Part shown: in pieces, positions 1-5,455 of the stretch
Layout: each line of letters starts with the position of its first letter
Position numbering within the stretch: position 1 is the first letter of the stretch
Origin: Opitutia bacterium UBA7350
Lineage (GTDB): Bacteria; Verrucomicrobiota; Verrucomicrobiia; Opitutales; Coraliomargaritaceae
Assembly (NCBI GenBank): GCA_002470925.1
Contig: DKOX01000066.1
Location: 1-11,728, forward strand
Length of the DNA stretch: 11,728 nt
Direction of reading: 5' to 3'
Position numbers and translations under genes: made by a program
The notes under the pieces: model-generated
What the model was told of the DNA's origin: nothing
Database searches by the model: none
Seen by the model: only the letters and a program-made list of their open reading frames with translations

Positions 1-31
1 AACCAATTATTTAATATCAATAATAGGAATT

Positions 32-256
32 ATGAAAAAATACATCGCAATCATACTTATATCATTCAGCACTGCAGCGCTAGCAAGCGCACATTGTGGT
101 TCTTGTGGAACGGGCGACGCCAAATCTGCCAAATGCGCCACTTCTAAGTGCAGTTCCAAATCTAGCACTAAAAAATGCTGCTCCAAGGATGAGAGCAGCA
201 AATCGTCCTGCAGCAAAAAAGAGTCCAAGCCGGCATCTAGCTGCTGCGGTAGTTAG
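32..256 (+). CDS. Small secreted Cys/Ser/Lys-rich protein, function unknown
   Basis: A 74-residue protein I do not recognise. Residues 1-20 look like a Sec signal peptide: MKKY, a hydrophobic stretch, then ALASA with predicted cleavage before His21. That leaves a mature chain of about 54 residues with nine cysteines (an HCGSCG start, several single KC/SC sites, a KCC and a terminal SCCGS) in a matrix of Ser and Lys. There is no room for a folded catalytic domain. The composition suggests metal binding or a disulfide-linked envelope peptide, but that is inference. Short exported Cys-rich precursors of metal-binding peptides modified by MNIO enzymes (bufferins) look broadly like this. However, their EGKCG-type repeat is absent here and no MNIO gene is in the window. 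An AGGA lies 3 bases before the ATG, closer than ideal. The gene is followed by its own intrinsic terminator, so it is either monocistronic or the last gene of an operon that begins to the left. Confidence 0.7.
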   Translation: MKKYIAIILISFSTAALASAHCGSCGTGDAKSAKCATSKCSSKSSTKKCCSKDESSKSSCSKKESKPASSCCGS

Positions 257-285
257 CTTTTGGTGGCAACTTTTTGAGCGCTTCG

Positions 286-316
286 ACTCCCCTTTTACGG
301 AAGGGGAGTTTTTTTT
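286..316 (+). terminator. Intrinsic terminator after the Cys-rich gene
   Basis: A perfect 9-bp stem (ACTCCCCTT at 286-294 paired with AAGGGGAGT at 301-309) encloses a 6-base loop and runs directly into eight T residues at 309-316. This is a textbook Rho-independent terminator 30 bases after the stop codon. It lies between two convergent genes. The response regulator on the minus strand would reach the same hairpin, but that strand has no T-run after the stem, so it mainly serves the plus strand. Confidence 0.9.
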
Positions 317-352
317 GGCTGGAGCCCTTTTCTGGATGCCTCGAAGGACGCC

Positions 353-1069
353 TCAATTTGTGTCGTAAATATAACCGACGCTGTGCACGGTGCGAAAAGG
401 AATCAGTTCCAGACCATGGCGCTTATAAAGATTGCGAACCTTCACGATGTATTGATCCAGTGAGCGGCTCTCGGTGTTGGCATCTTCGCCCCAGATCGCC
501 TTGATGAGTGTTTCGCGGGTTATAACAGTGTCGGGGTTGTCACGCAGGTAAGCAATGATGCCCAATTCCTTGCGACCAATTTTTTCAACATGACCCAGAG
601 GAAAAGTGACCTCCATGCGTTGTGGATCAATGTCGCCTCCACAAAATCGGAATGGCTCAATTAATAAGGGTGCCCGTTTGCGGCGAGAGGCGATTTTTCG
701 TGATTTCACGGAACTTAGGGTTGATTTGATTAGAGCGATCAGATCGGTGTGATTAACAGGCTTTTTGTATGCGTTGATTGAACTGCCGAATGTTGCGGCA
801 GTGGACGGATCAGAGGTCATCAAAACAATTGGCGTTGTATCTTTTTGTTCTTGAAGTGTTTGGATAAGGCGCTGGCAGTCGTTCCCCGGTAGTTCATCGT
901 CCAAGAGTATCAGAGAAGCACGTTTGGCGATTACAAAACCAAGGGCATGATCGGCTTCGTTGCAAATCAGGGTGTTTAAGTCATTTTGCCGGAGTTGATC
1001 CGCCAAAGTCATTGCGACTGAATTCTCTTTTACAACGATTACAATACTGAGTGTTTGTTCGGGGTTCAT
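353..1069 (-). CDS. OmpR-family response regulator with atypical receiver domain
   Basis: A 238-residue two-domain transcription factor. Residues 7-118 form a receiver domain. The likely phosphoacceptor Asp57 sits in LLDDELPG, followed by Thr85 (LMTSD) and the conserved Lys103 in YKKP. The acidic pair that normally binds Mg2+ after the first strand (usually DD or DE) reads Lys14-Glu15-Asn16, so phosphorylation by the standard mechanism may be weak or absent. A basic linker (about 120-133, RKIASRRKR) leads to a C-terminal winged helix (about 140-236) with the usual RKELGIIAYL, ITRETLIKAIWG and FRTVHSVGYIY blocks. No histidine kinase is adjacent, so it is an orphan here. It is divergent from hisG, and an inverted repeat lies just upstream of its start (1076-1091). 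No Shine-Dalgarno is visible before the ATG at 1067-1069. Family assignment is firm; the regulon is unknown. Confidence 0.88.
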   Translation of the reverse strand: MNPEQTLSIVIVVKENSVAMTLADQLRQNDLNTLICNEADHALGFVIAKRASLILLDDELPGNDCQRLIQTLQEQKDTTPIVLMTSDPSTAATFGSSINAYKKPVNHTDLIALIKSTLSSVKSRKIASRRKRAPLLIEPFRFCGGDIDPQRMEVTFPLGHVEKIGRKELGIIAYLRDNPDTVITRETLIKAIWGEDANTESRSLDQYIVKVRNLYKRHGLELIPFRTVHSVGYIYDTN

Positions 1070-1075
1070 AATTAC

Positions 1076-1184
1076 AATTTGTTTACAAATTTATTAACTT
1101 AATGAATAAGGTTAGAGCTTGAATTTAGGTGTATGATTTCCTGTTAACTAATAATGATCCATAAAATTCTCAATTTATTAATGA
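1076..1184. promoter_or_regulatory. AT-rich divergent region with inverted and repeated motifs
   Basis: The gap between the divergent response regulator and hisG (1070-1297) is strikingly AT-rich. An inverted repeat AATTTGT-tt-ACAAATT lies at 1076-1091, only 6 bases upstream of the regulator's ATG. TTAACTTAATGA (1094-1105), TTAACTAATAATGA (1144-1157) and TTATTAATGA (1175-1184) look like related copies of one motif. These could be operator sites, perhaps for autoregulation, but AT-rich sequence gives such matches easily. No gene is seen in this gap. Confidence 0.3.
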
Positions 1185-1206
1185 AACTAAGCAGAAAACC
1201 CGCAAG

Positions 1207-1234
1207 TTGAAAACAAAAAAATGTTTTTTACACT
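1207..1234 (+). promoter_or_regulatory. Candidate sigma70-type promoter for hisG
   Basis: TTGAAA at 1207-1212 and TACACT at 1229-1234, separated by 16 bases, resemble a -35/-10 pair reading toward hisG. Transcription would start about 55-60 bases before the chosen hisG ATG. The surrounding sequence is AT-rich, so chance matches are likely and other pairs are possible, for example TTTACA at 1227-1232. Confidence 0.3.
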
Positions 1235-1297
1235 TTATTTACGGTAATAATTATCATTTTGACTCTCTGGATTGTTTCAGGTTTACTGAATTGCTTT

Positions 1298-2179
1298 ATG
1301 GAAACAAAAAACAATCTAATGTTAGGTTTGCCCAAAGGCAGTTTAGAGGAATCTACCATTCGTCTATTTGCCAAGGCAGGCTTTGAAATCACCAAGAGCT
1401 CCAGGTCTTATCGTCCAAGCTTTGACGATGGCGATTTGGATGGTCGTTTCGTGCGGGCACAGGAGGTAAGTCGTTATGTGGAGCATGGTTATTTTGATTG
1501 CGGCCTCACTGGGCAGGACTGGGTTCGCGAAAACGGCTCGGATGTAGTGGAGGTTTGCGACTTGGTGTACAGTCGCGCCTCGCGTCGTCGTTCAAAGTGG
1601 GTGGTTGCGGTACCGGAAGCCGCTGCCATACAGGGCGTGAAGGATTTGGAGGGTAAGCGAATCGCCACGGAGGTGGTCCACTTAACCCGTGAATACTTGA
1701 AGGCAAATAATGTGAGCGCCGAGGTAGAGTTTTCCTGGGGTGCGACCGAGGTCAAGGTACCGGACTTGGTGGATGCCATCGTCGACTTGACTGAAACAGG
1801 CAACTCACTGCGGGCCAATAAATTACGAATTATTGATACCGTGATGGAAACCAATACGGTATTGATTGCCAACCGCGAGGCATGGGAAATGCCCGAAAAG
1901 CGCGCTAAAATCGAGCAGATCTCGCTCTTGTTACAGGCGGCCTTGGAGGCCCACAGCAAGGTGGGCTTAAAGCTGAATATCCAGCGCAAGAAACTGGACT
2001 CAATTTTAAATGCGTTGCCTGCACTTCGCAATCCCACCATCAATCGTTTAACAGATGAGGCTTGGGTTGCGATTGATGTCATCGTCGATGAAAAGGTGGT
2101 GCGCGAGATAATCCCCGAGTTGAAGGCTCATGGGGCCGAGGGCATTGTAGAATACCCGCTGAATAAAGTGGTTTACTGA
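1298..2179 (+). CDS. hisG: ATP phosphoribosyltransferase, long form (HisG)
   Basis: Catalyses the first step of histidine biosynthesis: ATP plus PRPP gives phosphoribosyl-ATP. With the ATG at 1298 the protein has 293 residues, the size of long-form HisG, which needs no HisZ partner. It shows the N-terminal LPKGSLEE motif (11-18), CGLTGQDW (68-75), and the PRPP-binding signature ETGNSLRAN (166-174). The last 85 or so residues (about 207-293) match the ACT-like regulatory domain through which histidine inhibits the enzyme in this family. The frame is open back to a TTG at 1259, but the extra 13 residues (MTLWIV...) do not resemble HisG, and METKNNLMLGLPKG fits the family start. Only a distant AGG (1279-1281) precedes this ATG, so the start is probable rather than certain. 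A later ATG at 1319 is possible. No other his gene is in the window. Confidence 0.93.
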   Translation: METKNNLMLGLPKGSLEESTIRLFAKAGFEITKSSRSYRPSFDDGDLDGRFVRAQEVSRYVEHGYFDCGLTGQDWVRENGSDVVEVCDLVYSRASRRRSKWVVAVPEAAAIQGVKDLEGKRIATEVVHLTREYLKANNVSAEVEFSWGATEVKVPDLVDAIVDLTETGNSLRANKLRIIDTVMETNTVLIANREAWEMPEKRAKIEQISLLLQAALEAHSKVGLKLNIQRKKLDSILNALPALRNPTINRLTDEAWVAIDVIVDEKVVREIIPELKAHGAEGIVEYPLNKVVY

Positions 2180-2189
2180 GTTGGGTTAG

Positions 2190-2212
2190 TGCGCAAACAG
2201 GAGCGCAATTTT
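2190..2212 (+). terminator. Weak terminator-like hairpin after hisG
   Basis: TGCGC (2190-2194) pairs with GCGCA (2203-2207) across an 8-base loop and is followed by ATTTT. The stem is only 5 bp and the T-run is short, so it may be leaky or a chance match. If it works, it would separate hisG from the agmatine genes; if not, they may be cotranscribed. Confidence 0.25.
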
Positions 2213-2264
2213 AGGCAGTGCATTAAATGAGCGATGGTTTGAATATTCTAAAAGCTGATTCAGA

Positions 2265-3161
2265 ATGGCAGAAACAAGCATATCCAAGGTTTGCATCGCG
2301 CTCATTCAGGGGCGGGATCATGGTGACGCGCAGTTGAATCTAAAGATCGCGATTGAGCAAATTCGTGCCGCAGCCGCCTCCGGCGCACGTATAATTTGCA
2401 CGCAAGAGCTGTTTAATACGCCGTATTTTTGTATCAGCCAAAGTACCGCAAATTTTAACATGGCTGAGCCAATTCCCGGTTCTACGACGGAGGCACTTTC
2501 CGCTTTGGCGGCGGAATTAAGGGTGGTTTTGATCGCAGCTTTATTTGAAAAGCGGGGAAGGGGCATTTACCACAACACAGCAGTGTGTTTGGACGCGGAT
2601 GGGCGAATGTTGGGTAAATATCGAAAGATGCATATCCCGCAGGATCCCGGCTTTGAGGAGAAGTTCTATTTCTCGCCCGGGGATTTGGGGTTTCCGGTAT
2701 GGGAAACGGCTTACGGAAAAGTTGGGGTCATGATTTGTTGGGATCAGTGGTTTCCTGAGGCGGCTCGGTTGATGGCACTGGCAGGCGCTGAAATACTTTT
2801 TTATCCAACCGCAATCGGTTGGCTTGAAGAAGAGAAGGCGGCCTTGGGGGCAGCACAGCACCATGCCTGGGAAACGGTGCAATGCGGTCATGCGGTGGCG
2901 AATGGATGCTACCTTGCGGCGGTGAATCGGGTTGGATTTGAGGGGCAGACCGAATTCTGGGGGCAAAGTTTTGTATCGGATTTTTATGGGCAGGTCATCG
3001 CGCGGGCTCCGATCGACGAAGATTGTATTTTAAAAGCGGAATGTGATTTGGGAGCCTTGGAGGCAATGCGTCAAATATGGCCATTTTTTCGCGACCGTCG
3101 GGTGGAGGCATATAGTGGCTTGACAGAGCGGGCCCTGGAGAAGGGAGGGGCTACTGAATGA
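2265..3161 (+). CDS. aguB: N-carbamoylputrescine amidase (AguB), nitrilase superfamily
   Basis: A 298-residue cytosolic carbon-nitrogen hydrolase that removes the carbamoyl group of N-carbamoylputrescine, giving putrescine, CO2 and ammonia. The nitrilase triad is visible: Glu48 in CTQELF, Lys121 in YRKMHIP and Cys158 in VMICWDQWFPE. The MICWDQWFPEAAR block, QDPGFEEKFYFSPGD (about 126-140) and the C-terminal WGQSFVSDFYG pattern are those of the plant and bacterial AguB group rather than of general amidases. Its length is normal for the family. The next gene encodes agmatine deiminase, which makes its substrate, and overlaps it by 4 bases (ATGA), so the two are almost certainly translationally coupled. 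The Shine-Dalgarno before the ATG at 2265 is poor. The start is chosen because the family core begins a few residues later (KVCIALIQ). Confidence 0.94.
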   Translation: MAETSISKVCIALIQGRDHGDAQLNLKIAIEQIRAAAASGARIICTQELFNTPYFCISQSTANFNMAEPIPGSTTEALSALAAELRVVLIAALFEKRGRGIYHNTAVCLDADGRMLGKYRKMHIPQDPGFEEKFYFSPGDLGFPVWETAYGKVGVMICWDQWFPEAARLMALAGAEILFYPTAIGWLEEEKAALGAAQHHAWETVQCGHAVANGCYLAAVNRVGFEGQTEFWGQSFVSDFYGQVIARAPIDEDCILKAECDLGALEAMRQIWPFFRDRRVEAYSGLTERALEKGGATE

Positions 3162-4186
3162 GTACGGTCTCGGATTCCGGGAAATATCGTCTTCCGGCGG
3201 AGTGGGAAAAACAGGAGGCGGTGTGGTTTGCTTGGCCAACACGCGCAGCACTCTGGCCGGGTAAATTAAATTTGGTGCAGGATCAGCTCGCGCAGTTATA
3301 TGTTTTGGCGGCAGGTTTCCAACGGGTTTGCGTTTTATGTCCCGAGGAAGCGCAGTCCGGGTTGCGCGAGCGTTTGGCTGGAACGGATGTGAGACTCTTT
3401 GATTATGCTTGCGACGACGTGTGGTGTCGGGATTTTGGGCCTTTTTTTATGATAAATGATAGAGCCTCGGAGCTTCATATTTCCGACTGGCGTTTCAATG
3501 CTTGGGGAGAAAAGTATGCGCCCTGGGGTCAGGATGATGGCGCGGCAGCCTGGATTGCTCGAGAACTGAACTTGGCTGTTTCTGAAGAAAAGCAGGTGCT
3601 TGAAGGTGGCGCGATTGAATGTAACGGGGCGGGGGTTTTACTAACGACTGAAGCAGTTTTATTGAACCCCAACCGCGGAGCTTTGGGCGACAAGGCCGCA
3701 ATGGAGGAGCGTTTGTCGGCGAGTTTGGGAATATCGCAGGTGCTTTGGCTGGGGCAGGGGCTGGCGAGTGATGATACCGATGGGCACGTTGATAATCTGG
3801 CGCGTTTTTACCGGGAGGATGCCATTTTATATGCGGCTGTTCCGGATCGTGGGCATCCGGATCATGCGGCATTAGCCGATAACGAGCGCCGGATCCAAGA
3901 CTTCTCCACGGTTCAAGGAGGGCCGTATCAAATGAAGGCCCTGCCGCTGCCGGAGCCTATCTATGAGAAGGGGGAAATGTTGGCGGCGAGTTATTTGAAT
4001 TATCTGGTGCTAAACGGGGCGGTCCTGGTGCCGACTTATGGGCAGCCCAATTTGGAGCGTGAAGTCCTGGGTATAATTGGGGAATGCTATCCCGGGAGGG
4101 AGATTCTGGGTTTTGATTGCCTTGAGATTATTCGGGAAGGAGGGGCATTACATTGCCTCAGCCAGCACCAACCGGCATTGGCTTGA
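3158..4186 (+). CDS. aguA: Agmatine deiminase (AguA)
   Basis: A 342-residue member of the agmatine deiminase / peptidyl-arginine deiminase-like fold. It hydrolyses agmatine to N-carbamoylputrescine and ammonia, feeding the preceding amidase. Family residues are in place: Trp89/Arg91/Asp92 in DDVWCRDFGPF, Glu149 in LEGGAIE, His210 in DDTDGHVDN, and the nucleophile Cys333 in GGALHCLSQHQP. The protein is close to the usual 340-370 residues. The start ATG overlaps the upstream stop codon and has a strong Shine-Dalgarno, GGAGGGG at 3144-3150, 7 bases upstream. The pair covers agmatine to putrescine. Arginine decarboxylase, which makes agmatine, is not in the window. No clear terminator follows; the next possible gene is the small ORF at 4227. 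Confidence 0.95.
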   Translation: MSTVSDSGKYRLPAEWEKQEAVWFAWPTRAALWPGKLNLVQDQLAQLYVLAAGFQRVCVLCPEEAQSGLRERLAGTDVRLFDYACDDVWCRDFGPFFMINDRASELHISDWRFNAWGEKYAPWGQDDGAAAWIARELNLAVSEEKQVLEGGAIECNGAGVLLTTEAVLLNPNRGALGDKAAMEERLSASLGISQVLWLGQGLASDDTDGHVDNLARFYREDAILYAAVPDRGHPDHAALADNERRIQDFSTVQGGPYQMKALPLPEPIYEKGEMLAASYLNYLVLNGAVLVPTYGQPNLEREVLGIIGECYPGREILGFDCLEIIREGGALHCLSQHQPALA

Positions 4187-4226
4187 GCGGTGGTTATATA
4201 TCATAACGGGAATTAAGAAGGAAATT

Positions 4227-4352
4227 ATGATGAGAACAATTTCCCAGAACAAACCGAGTCGGAGTAGCCAGTTATGGCGGCGCACCGCAAGTTTATGGAG
4301 CCATTGCCTGTGTATCCAAAGATGTAGGAGGATCGTTGCTGCAAAGGCCTAG
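4227..4352 (+). CDS. Possible 41-residue basic peptide, unknown
   Basis: A short ORF, ATGATG to TAG, 40 bases after the agmatine deiminase stop. The evidence for translation is a good Shine-Dalgarno, AAGGA at 4218-4222, 4 bases before the first ATG. The product is basic and Ser-rich (MMRTISQNKPSRSS...), with three Trp/Cys-bearing blocks and a CLCIQRC segment. There is no signal peptide or membrane segment, and I recognise no family. In another phase the same DNA reads from an ATG at 4274 through a single TAG (4325-4327) to a TGA at 4403-4405. The stretch could therefore be the remnant of a decayed gene rather than a real peptide. Confidence 0.3.
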   Translation: MMRTISQNKPSRSSQLWRRTASLWSHCLCIQRCRRIVAAKA

Positions 4353-4588
4353 CTTATCTAGTAGTGGATGTCGCCCCATTCATGAAGTATACGGCCGAGT
4401 ACTGAACCGCCGCCGCAATCGCGGGGGGGGGCGATAAACCAGCATCAATCCTATTCCAGCCACCCGCAAAAACAGCGATAAGGCAGGGATTTCTGGCTGC
4501 GGATAATTTAATTTTGCACTTATACAGACGATAAGTTGATTAAATAAAATTTTATAGAGCCAGGCATTATTGCTCAGCGGGTCACGGC
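4353..4588. other. Non-coding gap between convergent genes
   Basis: Together with 4187-4352 this is the longest stretch of the window (about 400 bases) without a confident gene, lying between the convergent agmatine and dapF-family genes. It contains a run of nine G residues, an AT-only perfect palindrome at 4544-4555 (ATAAAATTTTAT), and no convincing intrinsic terminator for either neighbour. On the minus strand an open frame of about 70 codons runs through it after the dapF-family stop, but it has no start or ribosome binding site of its own there. I see no tRNA or other RNA gene. Confidence 0.5.
4423..4431. repeat. Homopolymer run of nine G
   Basis: Nine consecutive G on the plus strand, just after a CGCCGCCGC stretch (4408-4416) with which part of it could pair. 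Runs this long are rare elsewhere in the window. They are prone to slippage in the cell and to length errors in sequencing and assembly. No gene clearly reads through it. Confidence 0.85.
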
Positions 4589-5428
4589 TTAGTTGGATTT
4601 GAAGCTGAGTGCTTCGGGGTCGAACTGCATTTCGGCTACGCGGGTAGCAGGCCCGGTCATTCGGATAGCGTAGTGTTCGCCAATTTGAATTCCAATGGTG
4701 CCCCCGGGCATATGAACAGTGAGTTCGGCATCGCAAAGTCCAAGGCGGTGTGCCACCGCAGCGGCGGCACTGCTACTGGATCCAGAGGCCAGGGTGTATC
4801 CGGCGCCGCGTTCCCAGATTTCGATTTGGACATTTTGGCGGTCGAGGGCCTTGAGAAATTGAACGTTGGTACGTTTGGGGAAGCTGGGATGAACCTCAAG
4901 GGCCGCACCGACTTCACAAGCCAGTTCGCGGGAAATCTCATCCAAGGGGACAACACAGTGGGGGTTGCCGATGTCAGCAATGTGAACCCGGTAGTCCGTT
5001 CCATTGATTTGAAGGATTTCTCCAGCGTCGGACTTGGATTCCCTGGGGTCGCGCCCAAAGCTCACACGGCCCATATCAACCGTTATGGATGCTGCGTTTG
5101 CACTGATCTCGCAGGTTACAATACCGCCAAGGGTATCAACGGTGAAGGCATCGCTGCCGACGCGTCCGGTATCGTAGAGGTAACGGGCAAAAATGCGTAA
5201 GCCATTACCGCTTTTTTCTGCCTCACTTCCATCGGGATTGATGATACGCAGCCCAAAATCGGCCTGCTCACTAGGAGTGGGACCATAGAGGATTCCGTCG
5301 GATCCGAGCCCGAAATTGCGGTGACAAATACGAATGGTGTCATCGGTTGCGGGTAAAGCAGGTGCTTCCGCAGGATCGAGCACGAGGTAATCATTGCCAA
5401 GGGCGTGGTATTTAAAAAATTGCATCAT
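4589..5428 (-). CDS. dapF: Diaminopimelate epimerase family protein lacking both catalytic cysteines
   Basis: 279 residues, the full DapF length, with two pseudosymmetric halves. DapF converts LL- to meso-diaminopimelate for lysine and peptidoglycan, without a cofactor, using two cysteines (Cys73 and Cys217 in Haemophilus influenzae). Substrate-site residues are kept: Asn12 (HALGNDY), Asn64 (NPDGSEAE), Asn155 (GNPHC), Asn188 (RTNVQF), Glu207-Arg208 (ERGAGYT). Both catalytic positions are serine: Ser73 in EKSGNGLR (codon AGC, 5210-5212) and Ser215 in LASGSSSS (codon TCT, 4784-4786). The GET that normally follows the ERG motif is GYT. The enzyme is intact otherwise, which argues for altered chemistry, another substrate or a non-catalytic role rather than decay. 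Similar serine variants may exist under the name DapF; I cannot check. It follows leuA by 27 bases and is probably cotranscribed. No Shine-Dalgarno is visible, and the second ATG (5423-5425) is equally possible. Fold certain, activity uncertain. Confidence 0.88.
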   Translation of the reverse strand: MMQFFKYHALGNDYLVLDPAEAPALPATDDTIRICHRNFGLGSDGILYGPTPSEQADFGLRIINPDGSEAEKSGNGLRIFARYLYDTGRVGSDAFTVDTLGGIVTCEISANAASITVDMGRVSFGRDPRESKSDAGEILQINGTDYRVHIADIGNPHCVVPLDEISRELACEVGAALEVHPSFPKRTNVQFLKALDRQNVQIEIWERGAGYTLASGSSSSAAAAVAHRLGLCDAELTVHMPGGTIGIQIGEHYAIRMTGPATRVAEMQFDPEALSFKSN

Positions 5429-5455
5429 GGTGGCAGGCGAAGGGGTCGAATTTTT

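Noticed and set aside
1259..1297. TTG start giving hisG 13 extra residues
   Set aside because: The extra residues do not look like a HisG N-terminus and no Shine-Dalgarno precedes the TTG. The ATG at 1298 places the LPKG motif at the usual distance.
1489..2082. A 197-codon minus-strand frame inside hisG
   Set aside because: Antisense shadow of a confidently identified gene, without a ribosome binding site.
4380..4588. Minus-strand open frame after the dapF-family gene with a hydrophobic stretch
   Set aside because: It is only the tail of a frame that begins as a shadow inside the dapF-family gene; no independent start or ribosome binding site is visible.
4673..5200. A 175-codon plus-strand frame inside the dapF-family gene
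   Set aside because: Antisense shadow; the translation is low-complexity and shows no family features, while the minus-strand frame matches DapF throughout.
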